A DNA stretch of 64,000 bases from positions 9,321,501 to 9,385,500 of the forward strand of contig NC_059421.1 in the NCBI RefSeq assembly GCF_905220565.1. Reading direction: 5' to 3'. This stretch comes from Melitaea cinxia. Lineage: Eukaryota > Arthropoda > Insecta > Lepidoptera > Nymphalidae. The notes under the pieces are model-generated. The model saw nothing but the letters and a program-made list of their open reading frames with translations, did not search any database and was not told the origin of the DNA. This document shows positions 35,706-46,795 of the stretch, in pieces (within the stretch, counting starts at the first letter, position 1; each line of letters begins with the position of its first letter). Position numbers and translations under genes: made by a program.

Positions 35706-36079
35706 AATTAATGACATCATTATGTTAACTAATAAGTAATACACAAAGGGAATTATAATTTTAATTAATCCTTTATCATAATATAGGCTGTTCCCCATAT
35801 AATGAATCTAATCACAAATTACGATCATACTGTTAGAATAATCACTCAACGTTGCCCTTAAGCAAAGTATCAACATGATAATCTAAGGAATGAAACTTCA
35901 CAAATTGAAGATTAACTCTGCTTATATATAATTATATTAATTTGATTGATAATAATATAATAATGAATGTGTTTATGATTATATTATTTTGGTTTTACTG
36001 TTGAAGTGATTACTCTGACACGTATTGTGTTGTAGTAGTGCACATGTGATTTATTTTGAATATTGCTATCTTCCACAAA

Positions 36080-36270
36080 ATTTCGACAATAATACTGTTT
36101 TCAAGCAATGTTTTGTTATTATGGTGAGTATGGTGACTAGTGCTCCTGGTGGGGACTAGGTGTAAGGTCGGCAACGCACTTGCCATGCTTCTGGTGGTGC
36201 AGGCGTCTATAAGCTACGGCAATCGCTTACCATCAGGTGAGCCGTACACTTGTTTGGCAACATTGTTGTA
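36080..36270 (-). repeat. Interspersed repeat family B, partial, inverted
   Basis: It contains GGTCGGCAACGCACTTGCC, GCAGGCGTCTATAAGCTACGG and AATCGCTTACCATCAGGTGAGC, the complement of the family B 5' half. Confidence 0.75.
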
Positions 36271-36569
36271 TAAAAAATATATCTAGTTAGATATAAATGT
36301 GTAGTTTAAAGATTAAAAAGGTTTAAAATATTTGCTGGCAAACGCCGAAACTATTCCGAAAGTGAAAATACGATACAAAAAAAGTCCACACAGATAGCGT
36401 TTTCAAATCCCGGATTTAGCCGGCGTTGCGATGGTTACGCTTACAAGGGCTTATATTTTATAAAAGTTCCGTTGAAATGTGTGTATGTGTGTGTATATGG
36501 GTTGAAAGTAAAAAAAATATCTTCTTCATCTTTTCAGAACTTTCAGAATGAATATATTGCAAAAGTACC

Positions 36570-36875
36570 TAGCTGTGCCCGCGACTACTAACGAACTAAC
36601 AAAAAAGTTATTGTTCAGTTCGCAGAGTTATAACATAAATTAATTTCTAAAAAAAAGTAGCTTTAGTTACTCCTTGTTACATTAGCTATCAGCCAGTGGA
36701 AGTCCCGTCAAAATCGGTCCAGCCGTTTACAAACAGACAGATAAACAGACAGACAGACAGATAAAAATCGTAAAACATGCTATTTTGATATATGTACCGT
36801 GTATATATTCAACATTTAGTAAAAAGCGGTTATTCTAATATTACAAACAGACACTCCAATTTTATTTATTTGTAT
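36570..36875 (+). repeat. Interspersed repeat family A
   Basis: It starts CTAGCTGTGCCCGCGACTAC, includes AAAATCGGTCCAGCCGTTTAC, an ACAGACAGACAGAC run and ends near ACTCCAATTTTATTTATTTG. Close match to 5281-5620. Confidence 0.75.
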
Positions 36876-37640
36876 ACATTGTTTTTGAAAATTATTTAAC
36901 GTGTATTGAGATTTGTTTTCGAAATCGTTTTATGATTAGTAAGTCTGATGATTAGTGGTTCTGATTCTTAAGAAGTCTGATTGAGAAGCTTATTGAGGAG
37001 AACTGTGGGCGATAATGGGTCGAGAAGGATACCGCTATTTTTCGAACGGGAGCTAATTAATGTTTCATACAAATATTCCGGTCGTATGGAAGTTTATGTC
37101 CCCAGATACACGATTTAATATTATTAAGATGTGAATTTTATTTATATATTCAAATCAAAACAACAACTCTAATCAAATAGGCTTCAAGAGCATCTTCAAA
37201 TCGTCATTTATACAAATAAAAATTTAGAATTGATTATTTGTAAAAGTGTACTATTCATTAGAACCGCTCACTCTCTCGTGACTCACACCACAATAAAGCA
37301 TAGTTTTCACTGTCATACTTAAGCGTAGGATCCACGTGCCTGCTTAAATTAACCAGTCTGTTTGTTATTTCAATTGTCACTTATGTGCGCTGGCTTTTAC
37401 ACCCCGGTGTGAGGCTTTGCTTGGGTTTGTTATTTTTTGTTATTTTTTTTTTGTGGTGAATATTTTTTAGGCAAATTTGATCAAATTTTTTATTCAGTTT
37501 TCTTTGGAATTGGGTGTTGTGAAGTATCTCTGATATAAACCGTAGAGTCTGCTTTATATCCAATCGTTTTAATCTATAAAATTCGAACAAGAATTAATGA
37601 CACTAAAAAAAAACGATACAAACAAAGTAGAAACGATAGG
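36876..37640. other. AT-rich non-coding stretch
   Basis: No supported gene. The minus-strand 69-codon frame at 37381-37590 is lysine-rich and unremarkable. Confidence 0.45.
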
Positions 37641-37659
37641 TATAATCAAAACTTTAATG

Positions 37660-38110
37660 ACGCTCACGACACTAAAACGCTCAGTATTAATCTGATCCCA
37701 ACTAGCCAGCAATTTATAATAACTTACCTTTTTATAGATTACATAAAAAAATACTATTAAAGATTCTCATTAAATTCAAATTTCACAATATATAAGAATC
37801 GAACAAAATTCGTAAAAAGAAAACAAATCTAAAAAGACAATAATAATGAAAACCACCAACGTTCTTAATTTAAAATTTTATAATACTTACCTACTAAGAA
37901 AAAAGACTATAGCAAAAAGTGTACGATAAATACTAATTTCATAATTTTTATAAGTCGAACATTGATCATCAAATAAAAAAAAAAAAAACAAAATAATTAA
38001 AACCTTAACGTTCGAAATTTAAAATCCCCTTACCCTTCAAACGCCTAGTATCGATCTGATCCCACTAGCCAGCAATTCCTAATAACTTACCATTTAAGCT
38101 GAAGTAACCG
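37660..38110. repeat. Diverged direct duplication with 364-bp period
   Basis: CTGATCCCAACTAGCCAGCAATTT...AATAACTTACC near 37690-37731 recurs, changed, near 38054-38093, and the segments before each copy are also related. Both copies hold AATAACTTACC, which on the minus strand reads GGTAAGTTATT, a splice-donor-like sequence. Confidence 0.5.
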
Positions 38111-39139
38111 CGTCGTTCTAAATTCAAAAGCAATAAGTGGTCTCTATCACTATATATAAAATTATCGATACATATAAATATCGACTCTAACGTATTGTAA
38201 ATAGAGTTCAAAATAGTTCGTTATAAATATATTGTAATTGTCAAGTTGTACGAGTTTCTGGTTTTCATAATAAGTCTATGTCGATAATCTCGTTATAAGG
38301 AATGTATTAGGTGTTTTTTTCGTGTCGACTCTTGTTGGTAGAAATTCTTAAATTCTTTAGTGTAATTATTTTTTTTTAAGGCTAGAAAAAATATTTTCTA
38401 CTGCTGTTATTACACTGTCATAATGAATAGCCATTAAATGGTAAATTTGTTCAATTATGTAGTAATGTATGTTTATTTGTTATACATTGTATGAATCTAG
38501 TAGATAATATGTGGCCAGTAATACGAACATTTTTTTTAAAATCTGACGTGCCATTCTAAAAATTATGTAATTAAATGAGAATTTCATAAATTCTAAGAAT
38601 AATAAGTATGGGAACGTTACTAAAATATACATAACATTATTTAGAAAAACCATTTAGAACTAGATAAATCTAGTTTTTTCAAGAACAATTTTTTTTCTTA
38701 TTAATTAATTTTGTAATGTCAACGTACAGTATCATCGGTTTTTTGTTACAAAAGACTCGTAAGTACAAAAAAGTGAATCAACTTCTTAGAACGTAAATTA
38801 GGAGAAACAAAAATATAAAAAGTAATAAAACTACATAAATAAAAAATATTATTCTGTACCTACCTACTACCTATACAATAAATGTATTGTACATATATAT
38901 GAAATATACAAAGGGTGAGAATTTCTCTTCGGTAAAATAAATTGATCCTCAGTAAAATACATAAAGATTGGGATGACGACGTAAACTTTAATTTTGGGAT
39001 GAAAAAGTCAGAAAAACAGGATCGAAGTTGACGCTTGTTTCCATTGATACACGTTAATCTGTGGTATATAAATAAATAAGCGGTTCACACTTAACAGACC
39101 TCAGTACAATTTTCTACTGTGTCCGGAAACACATAATAC
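38111..39139. other. AT-rich non-coding stretch
   Basis: No supported gene or repeat. Confidence 0.45.
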
Positions 39140-39235
39140 ACAAGCACAAACGCCCAGACTACCATATCCAGCGTAACAGCCAGCGCAACAGCCAGTGCTG
39201 TGACTGCTGCGACAATGTGTCGTCATTTCGTCGAG
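39140..39235 (-). repeat. SINE family C head fragment, diverged
   Basis: CACAAGCACAAACGCCCAGAC and GCCAGTGCTGTGACTGCTGCG resemble the complement of the SINE head and the start of its body. Confidence 0.4.
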
Positions 39236-39395
39236 TATATATAAATACACTATGATTAGATTAACTCCGTATCAAAAATATGGTTAAAACTTAACAAAAA
39301 ACTCAAAATCAATTTACTTCATATAATTTTTAATAATCATCTTGAAATTTATGTAATTATAAATATAATTAGAAATTTATACTTAATATAATCAT

Positions 39396-39398
<3 letters not shown>

Positions 39399-39468
<70 letters not shown>

Positions 39469-39472
39469 TTTT
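39399..39472. repeat. (TA)n tract followed by (T)22
   Basis: 26 TA units (39399-39450) are followed by 22 T residues (39451-39472). A length-polymorphic site is likely. On the minus strand it looks like an A tail next to a TA run. Confidence 0.9.
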
Positions 39473-40020
39473 GATAATATTCAAGTGATGATGATGATGT
39501 AATTTTTGTGAAAAAGACATCAAATGTTTCACAGCTAGGAACATTTGGTATTAGAAAACTAAATTGTCGTCTTTTTTTATTTTACGTTTCCTATTATTTA
39601 TGTTTTTCTCAAAATTTATATTTATTTTAATAAATCCATTACATTTATAAAATATGCTAACAATTGGAATCTGAACACTGCAGAAAAAGAATCGGCAAGA
39701 AACCGCGCAGTTCAAAAGTTAATTATAGTTAAAGTGTCATCATTGCCCCCGTCAAAAATATCGTATCGTACGGTCATAAATAAAAACGTATACGCGCAGT
39801 GGAAAACGTGTCCGGAATATAGCAAACGCAACTTTTTCAGTATTTAGTCTCGCCGGAGTTTTTTAAGTCAATTACGTTGACATCGCCGATATTGATTAGG
39901 GAACGGTTAAGCGTGAAATTAAAGTTAATTGACTGTTTCGTATATAATTAATATGTTATTTATACGTTGTTTTGTTCATAATATTTTATTACTAACTTAT
40001 ATTAAATATATTATAAAGAA
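39473..40020. other. Non-coding stretch
   Basis: No supported gene. A slightly GC-richer block at 39700-39930 shows no open frame. Confidence 0.4.
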
Positions 40021-40136
40021 TATAACCACCTCCTCTCTTCCCGTGGGTGTCGTAAGAGGCGACTAAGGGATAACATAGTTCCACTACCAGCTTGGAACTT
40101 AAAAAGCTGACTGCTGAACTGCTGAACTGCTAAAGA
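40021..40136 (+). repeat. GAT-tailed SINE-like repeat family E, truncated copy
   Basis: It opens AATATAACCACCTCCTCTCTTCCCG and stops after CTGACTGCTGAACTGC, directly followed by a second, longer copy that restarts at AGAATATAAATACC. Confidence 0.7.
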
Positions 40137-40422
40137 ATATAAATACCTTCTCTTTTCCCGTGGGTGTCGTTAAGGCGACTAAGGGATAACATAGTTTCAC
40201 TACCAGCTTGGAACTTAAAAAGCCGACTGCCGAACTGCTGGCTTTGCAATACACAGGCCGAAGACGGCTAGCAGCGTCTTCGGTGCGACCAAGCCAGCTC
40301 TGCGGTCACCAACCCGCCTGCCCAGCGTGGTGACGACTATGGGCAACAACACATGAGTGTGGAGGCCTATGTCCAGCAGTGGACAGCGATAGGCTGAAGT
40401 GATGATGATGATGATGATGATT
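40137..40422 (+). repeat. GAT-tailed SINE-like repeat family E, with (GAT)n tail
   Basis: It covers CTTTTCCCGTGGGTGTCG through GGCCTATGTCCAGCAGTGG and GGCTGAAGTGATG, ending in a run of GAT units at 40402-40422. Together with 40021-40136 it forms a head-to-tail partial tandem. Confidence 0.75.
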
Positions 40423-40902
40423 TAAAAGATGCTCACTTGAAATAATAAATCAAAGTCATAACAAAATAACTAGGAAATAGGTTACAAAATCTCAATAAAA
40501 ATAAAGTAATTAATAAATAAAAACCTTAATTATATAATTTTAAAATTACATACATAAATATTGATTCTTATTTAGAATTTCACCTGGCCGCATCTAGTTA
40601 AACATTTGAAGATTTATGTATGTATTTGTGTTTTGTCGCTTACTGTTTTGTTACTATTTTTTCTGCATAGCAACCGGTCTTTCCATCGATTCTAGTAGTG
40701 TGTTTCAACCCTCACTTTTTTGCTTTTTGTGACGATATCGTATAATATACTATTGTATATTACCGACACGTTCGGCTAGAATTATTGTAAACTTATAGTT
40801 ATTTAAAATGTATTCTTTCTGATGTATTTCTCATGTGAATGAATCGTTAATTCTTCTGAGAATAAATATCTTTGACCTGAAATTTTTTAAGTTTATACAA
40901 GT

Positions 40903-41190
40903 AACGCTTCAACCTCTAATATCCCACTGCTGAACTTATGCCTCTTTTCCCAAGTACGAGAAGGATCAGAGCTTAATCAACCACGCTGCTCCAATGCGGG
41001 TTGGCGGATATATTCCTTAATATGAGTATCAGGTATACATAATAACAATCGGAACCGGCTTAACGCGCTCTCTGAGACATGCTGGGGAGACCCACAAGGA
41101 CTGCAGAAACATCCAGACCACGGCAAACATCTGTATGTCCAAATACGAATGTTTGTTATGTGCGGGAATCGAACCCTCAACCGCCTAATA
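40903..41190 (-). repeat. SINE family C, nearly complete, head truncated
   Basis: ACGCTTCAACCTCTAATATCCC is the complement of the 3' end. The body runs to TGCGGGAATCGAACCC, the B-box region. The A-box side is lost, so it is not expected to be transcribed. Confidence 0.7.
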
Positions 41191-41412
41191 TGTATATCTT
41201 ACATAAACAGCCAGAAGCGCTGTAAAACGTCACTTCCAGCTTTATCGAGCGTCAGCGTCCCTGAATGTCAGTAACAGTTATTTCACACGATTTCCTTCCT
41301 CATGTTTCTTCCATACCCACGGGTCTTATTTCGTTTCTTAAGAAGTAAATTTTGAAAGAAAAATGTACCAACGCAAACTTAAAGCTTAAACGATTAATAC
41401 TATCAGGAATTC

Positions 41413-41741
41413 TATCATTACAGCCTTTACAGTCCAACACTGGACATAGGCCTCCACAAGTTTACGCCAAAAATAGCGTGAACTCATGTGTTTTACCCAT
41501 AGTCACCACGCTGGGCAGGCGGGTTGGTGACCGCAGGGCTGGCTTTGTCGCACCGAAGACGCTGCTGCCCGTCTTCGGCCTGTATATTTCAAAGCCAGCA
41601 GTTGGATGGTTATCCCGCCATCGGTCGGCTTTTCAAGTTCCAAGGTGGTAGCGGAACTATGTTATCCCTTAGTCGCCTCTTACGACACCCACGGGAAGAG
41701 AGGGGGTGGCTATATTCTTTAGTACCGTAGCCACACAGTAC
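41413..41741 (-). mobile_element. Full-length SINE-like repeat family E with 9-bp target-site duplication
   Basis: CAGGAATTC at 41404-41412 recurs at 41742-41750, exactly flanking a 329-bp unit that starts (minus strand) GTACTGTGTGGCTACGG and ends GGCTGTAATGATA. It defines the element ends for the family. The long open frames it shows on the plus strand also occur in the 63447 copy and are not expected to be coding. Confidence 0.82.
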
Positions 41742-42125
41742 CAGGAATTCCATAACAAGTGAAAACAAATCATCAGTCCATTAAAACAATTATTAAAAAT
41801 AAAACTCAACGTATGTAACAAACTCGTAGCATTAAAAATACGCTATCACGTATTGAAATTAATTAGAAAAAAAAATCCCTCACAAACAGTCGATATCCAT
41901 ATTTGAAAAGGTCCGGTAATGAGACAATGAAGAATGAAAAATTTTCATTCATTACTACTTGATAAATGAGGGTAGGGAATGGGGGAATGATACCATTCTT
42001 TTCAGGATTAAAATTTTTAGGAATGTCGAAACGAATGTAAAGGAATGAGACATCATTATTTTTTTTTTATTTGAAATTAATTTTTCACACTGTTTCAATG
42101 TAAAGTCGATCACGATCCAGCCTGT

Positions 42126-42400
42126 AACATTTCTTTGCTGGGAATAGGTCCCTTTCTCCATGTAGGAGAAGAATTGGAGCTTAATCCACCCGAGGGTGCC
42201 ATGTTCCCTACTATGACTAACGATAATTAACAGATATTATATGGTATTTATAATAACAACCGGGACCGACGGCTTAACGTGCTCTCTGAGGAACGGTGGT
42301 CAGATCCACACGGACAGACATCCAAACTGGAAAGAAATATTTGTACAAATCCATTCCGAACGAGAATCGAACGTCGGTATTTTAGGCGACACGCATACTA
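42126..42400 (-). repeat. SINE family C, diverged
   Basis: CCAGCCTGTAACATTTCTTTGC, AGAAGAATTGGAGCTTAATCC and GACGGCTTAACGTGCTCTCTG are SINE body phrases. GAGAATCGAACGTCGG is a decayed B box. Confidence 0.6.
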
Positions 42401-42619
42401 CACCAGAGCGGTCGATTAATTCAAAAGCAATTCCTAATATTACTATAAATTTTTACAGTTAAATAGTAGTTACTTCAAAGGGGATGGTAATGAGAAAAAA
42501 AGAGAAAAAATAAAAATGCAGACGTTCATTCATTATAAAGTGAATGAGGGGAACGATCCCCATACACAGTAATTTAATGTCTGAAAAGAAAAGTCTATTA
42601 ATAACAGTCTATACTAATC

Positions 42620-43265
42620 CATACTAATATTATAAAGCTGAAAAGTTTGCAGTAATTTCAGGTTCAAATCGAAAAATTATGTTTTTGTTAAATAGCCTAT
42701 TTACTGAGCAAGGCTATAGGCTATTTTTTTCCACGAATTAACACGTTTGAAACCGCGGTGAAGTATAATTATGAAACTTATGAGTTCTCAGCTTTTGTGG
42801 TTGTTTATTTGTACGAGATGCTGCGCTATCTGTGAAAACTTGCTGCTATAGGTATGTTTCACTAACTTTTGAAACATGGAATTTCAATTTTTTAAAACAT
42901 ATAATTATGTTCTATATCTTATTATTGCATTATATAGGTTTGCCATATATGTTATTAACCCCTCTCAATCCTCTCTTCTTCTTCTCTCTTGGCCGATTCT
43001 CAGACCTACCCGATATCCACATAAAAATCAGTCCAGCCGTTTCGTAGGAGTAATTTACCTAACATTGTTACACGAGAATATTATATATAAGATATTTCAC
43101 TGAAATTTTTGTTATTCACAGTAAAATATAGCCTACGTCACTCCTGAATAGTGTAGCTTTCTGTTAGTGAAAGAAATTTCGTGACCGGATCAGTATTTGC
43201 GAAGATTACCCCCTACATACAAACAGAGTTAGAAACTTTACCTCTTTATAATATTAGTATAGATA
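42620..43265. repeat. Mosaic of diverged interspersed repeat pieces
   Basis: It contains AAGGCTATAGGCTATTTTTTTCC, ATCAGTCCAGCCGTTTCGTAGG, TATAGCCTACGTCACTCCTG, GTGTAGCTTTCTGTTAGTG and finally TATAATATTAGTATAGAT, common parts of lepidopteran non-autonomous repeats. Individual boundaries cannot be drawn. Confidence 0.45.
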
Positions 43266-43825
43266 AATCTCATCAACCAGATTAAATAAATACTTTTATA
43301 TATGTTTTATATAAATATGTAGTTTATAAATTAATTAATTAATAGGTATTTTAAATATAATAAATAAATAAAAATAAAAAAAATAAAAAAAAAATAAAAA
43401 AGCCTTTTATTCCATGCATTTACAGAATATTTAACAAAATTTAATTCAAAAATTACATGCTTGATTATTATTTGATTATTATTATTATTATTATAAGTGT
43501 TTTTTTTTTTTTTTTTTACTATTACAGAATATAATCAAAAACAAAAAATTAACAATCAACAATAAAATTAACAATTAACAGTATATAAAAAAGATTCAGT
43601 TGTATGTATCTTATAGAAAAATGGAATAATCAAATATATTATAATATAGGTAAATTATTAATATTCAAGTTATTATTATTATTATTCAGTTATTATTCTA
43701 TTTATTATTTTAGTTTATTCCTATTATTATTTTAATTAATTCTTTTCATTAATATTATTCCAATTTATTATTATTATTATTTTATTATTATTTATTATTT
43801 TAATTTTTATATGCATGGACCCCTC

Positions 43826-46792
43826 TCAGGTGAAGGCCTCCTCCAAAGATTTCCACTTGTCTCTGTCTCTGGCGACATAAATCCAGTGCGGTCCAGCGAT
43901 TTTTTTAATGTCGTCCTCCCAGCGTGTGTACGGTCTGCCTACTCGCCGCTTGCCCTGTGGACCGTCCCATGTAGTTATTTTTGATGTCCATCTCTTGTCG
44001 TTTAGTCTCGCTACGTGGCCAGCCCACTTGAATTTCAATCTTTGAGCATATTTGACAGCATCTACGGTTTTGGTTAAGCTTCTTATCCTTGTATGACGGA
44101 TTCTGTGAGATTTTCTTATATTCAGCATACTTCGTTCCATTCCCCTCTGGCACGTTATTATTTTATTCTTGATGTTATTCGTAAATTTCCATGTCTGGCA
44201 AGCATAAGTAAGACATGGTAAAATGCAAGAGTCCATCATTTTTCTTTTCACTTCTATTGGCATGTTACTTTTCATTACTTCTCTGTAACTCCAGAACTTA
44301 TTCCACGTAATTCTTGTTCTGCGCTCTACCTCTAGTTCGTTGCTATTGCTGGCCATTGTTATTTGTTTCCCCAAGTAGATATATTGTTCCGCGTACCGCA
44401 AAGGTTTATCTTCTAGTGAGATGATTCTTTTAAAACTGTTTGTCATGGTGTTTGTCTTTGTCAGGTTTATTTCTAATCCAACTTGTCTGCTAGCTTTGTG
44501 TAATGACTGTATCATTAGCTCTAAGTTGCCGCCGGTTTCAGATAGCAGTACCAAGTCATCCGCGAACCTTAAGTGATTCAGGTATTCTCCTTTGATATAC
44601 AAGCCGTACTTTTTCCAGTCTAATTGTTTTATAATAGATTCTAATACTGCAATAAATAGTTTTGGAGATAGCGGGTCCCCTTGTCTTACTCCTCTATTGA
44701 TGCTGAAATCAGGGCCAGTTGAATCCAGTTTGATTTTACTGACGCTGTTGCTGTATATATTTCTTATTACTTGTATGTACTTTTTTTCTACTCCTTGTTT
44801 ACTTAGTGCTTCCAATATACTTGTGTGTGAAATTGTGTCAAAAGCTTTCTGGTAATCTATGAAGGCTATGTAGAGTGGTCTTCGTTTCTCTTGGTATTTT
44901 TCAATAATAAGTTCTAGAGTGTGTATGTGGTCTATGGTTGAATATCCCTTCCGAAAGCCAGCTTGTTCTATGGGCTGTCCCTTTTCTAAAGTTTCAGACA
45001 ATCTTCCATTAATTATAGAGGAGAAGAGTTTGTAAACAGTTGGTAGAAGGCTTATTGGCCTATAGTTGGCGATGTCATTGGGGTTTCCTTTTTTATAGAG
45101 CAAGATTATGGTGGATTCCGACCACTGTGCAGGTGTATTCGCAGTTTTGAGTATTAAATTGAATAACGAGGCCAGTGGTGATGCTAGTATTTCGCATCCA
45201 TATTTAATTGCTTCATTGGGAATGAAGTCTGGGCCTGTGCTCTTCTCCAGTTTTAACTTATTAGCTGCTTGTATAACTTCCAGTTCGCTGATATAGTTTA
45301 TATTATTTTCTAGGTTTTCGTGATTGTTGTAGGCTTCCTGTTTATTTTCATTTGTCTGTTGTGTATTCAAACTGTATAAGTTTTTGTAGAATTCTGTAGC
45401 AATATTTATTATTTCTCTACGGTTGCGTGTTGTTTGTCCTGATTGGTTTAATCCCTCAATCCATACCTTATTTGTTCGAAGTTCTTTAATCGCTTTTTTG
45501 AAGCTTTTTCCTTGTGTAAGGTATGTTTGTATTTTTTGATTCCGGTAGTTTTTATAGTCATATTTTATATATTTACTTGTTAGTTTATATAGTGCGCTAA
45601 GTTCGTTCTTTTCTGATCTGGATTTGACTGGCTTCTTTTGTAATATTTGTCTCCTTTTTAGTAGCGTAGTTGTCCTCTCTGAGAGAATTTTGTGTCTAGT
45701 GTGGGTAGGCTCAACTTGTCGTGCTTGTTGTAGACTGACGTTGATAACATGTAATAATTTGTTATAAAAATCCTGCACTGTCGTTTCCAATTGATAATTA
45801 ACTATGTTGGATATTTGATGCCTCAGATTTTGGATATAAGCTTCAATTTCTTCTCTCGTTTTTAAAGTACTACTTTGGTTGCTGGTGAATCTGATTCGGC
45901 TTTTCTTGGTTTTTTTTAAAGTTATTGTTGCTCTTACCATTCTATGGTCTGTAGAGAAGTTAAGGTTCAGTGTTTCTATATTTAGGAATAACTTAGGTTG
46001 GTTGGACAGTATATAATCGATTTCATTTTTGTATTCTCCGCTGGGTGAACGCCAAGTCCACCTGTGACTTGGTTTTTTTTTGAAGTAAGTATTTATCACT
46101 GAAAGTCTACTTTCAAAAGCAAAATCTATTAACCGTTGACCTCTGTCATTTCTATCCCCATATCCATATATTCCCATAATTATATGTTCATCTTTTAGTG
46201 GCTGGCCTATTTTTGCATTAAAATCTCCCATTACTATAAGATTCTTTGAAGAAATCTGAATTGCTGTGTCTAAATTTCGATAGAATTCTGTTATCTCTTC
46301 TTCACTTGAAAGGGTTGTAGGGGCATAGGTTTGTATAATGGTTATGGTATATCCTTGAATGTTTAGGTCAAGCAGAGCGACTCTTTCCGTAAAGCCTATA
46401 AATCGTTCAATATAAGGTTGTAAGGATTTCTTTATTAAAAAACCCACACCATAAAGTCCTGGCGTGTGGCCTACATAACATAATATTGTACTTTCATATT
46501 CTTCTATTTGGCTGCCTATTCTTCTGACTTCTGACAAACCGATGACATCATACTTTATTTCTTTTAGGGCTTCTTCGAGTTCTAATAGTCTTTCATATGA
46601 AGACAGTGTCTTTACGTTGTGTGTTGCTATGTATAACTTGTTTGTTGATAGATTTCTGGATTTTGGACTAATTTCTAATTGTTTCTTTGGAGGGTGGTGG
46701 TCAATCTCTTCCACGGTGACCAACCGGCTTGGAAGATAGTTTACTAAGTTGTGTTTTTTATTTATTTTGCTTTTGAGAGGGGGAGCTGAATG
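43826..46792 (-). CDS. LINE ORF2: apurinic-type endonuclease and reverse transcriptase, RTE-like
   Basis: The protein nicks target DNA and reverse-transcribes LINE RNA at the nick. Numbering from codon 46723-46721: endonuclease about 30-270 with Asn 36, Glu 65, GDFN at 166-169 and DH at 259-260; RT about 480-740 with catalytic FADD at 720-723; and a C-terminal region rich in basic residues with a GHVAR...GRPxxRWEDDIKK motif, typical of insect RTE-type elements. The frame is open back to the TAG that ends ORF1 and has no ATG before Met 165, which lies inside the endonuclease; codon 46723 is TTG. Translation therefore probably depends on readthrough, reinitiation or a non-ATG start. It is the same strand as the nephrin-like gene and in the region upstream of its exons. 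The clade call is from memory. Confidence 0.88.
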   Translation of the reverse strand, partial: HSAPPLKSKINKKHNLVNYLPSRLVTVEEIDHHPPKKQLEISPKSRNLSTNKLYIATHNVKTLSSYERLLELEEALKEIKYDVIGLSEVRRIGSQIEEYESTILCYVGHTPGLYGVGFLIKKSLQPYIERFIGFTERVALLDLNIQGYTITIIQTYAPTTLSSEEEITEFYRNLDTAIQISSKNLIVMGDFNAKIGQPLKDEHIIMGIYGYGDRNDRGQRLIDFAFESRLSVINTYFKKKPSHRWTWRSPSGEYKNEIDYILSNQPKLFLNIETLNLNFSTDHRMVRATITLKKTKKSRIRFTSNQSSTLKTREEIEAYIQNLRHQISNIVNYQLETTVQDFYNKLLHVINVSLQQARQVEPTHTRHKILSERTTTLLKRRQILQKKPVKSRSEKNELSALYKLTSKYIKYDYKNYRNQKIQTYLTQGKSFKKAIKELRTNKVWIEGLNQSGQTTRNRREIINIATEFYKNLYSLNTQQTNENKQEAYNNHENLENNINYISELEVIQAANKLKLEKSTGPDFIPNEAIKYGCEILASPLASLFNLILKTANTPAQWSESTIILLYKKGNPNDIANYRPISLLPTVYKLFSSIINGRLSETLEKGQPIEQAGFRKGYSTIDHIHTLELIIEKYQEKRRPLYIAFIDYQKAFDTISHTSILEALSKQGVEKKYIQVIRNIYSNSVSKIKLDSTGPDFSINRGVRQGDPLSPKLFIAVLESIIKQLDWKKYGLYIKGEYLNHLRFADDLVLLSETGGNLELMIQSLHKASRQVGLEINLTKTNTMTNSFKRIISLEDKPLRYAEQYIYLGKQITMASNSNELEVERRTRITWNKFWSYREVMKSNMPIEVKRKMMDSCILPCLTYACQTWKFTNNIKNKIITCQRGMERSMLNIRKSHRIRHTRIRSLTKTVDAVKYAQRLKFKWAGHVARLNDKRWTSKITTWDGPQGKRRVGRPYTRWEDDIKKIAGPHWIYVARDRDKWKSLEEAFT

Positions 46793-46795
46793 CTA
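46793..46795 (-). promoter_or_regulatory. Single in-frame TAG between LINE ORF1 and ORF2
   Basis: The context is CAA TAG CAT TCA. ORF1 and ORF2 are in the same frame with 23 sense codons between this TAG and codon 46723. Tobacco mosaic virus-type readthrough sites have CAA UAG CAR YYA; here five of the six following bases fit. Readthrough is inferred. Confidence 0.55.

Noticed and set aside
41352..41730. Two overlapping open frames also found near 63444-63765
   Set aside because: They fall in family E, a retroposed non-coding repeat. Similarity between copies reflects the repeat, not protein selection.
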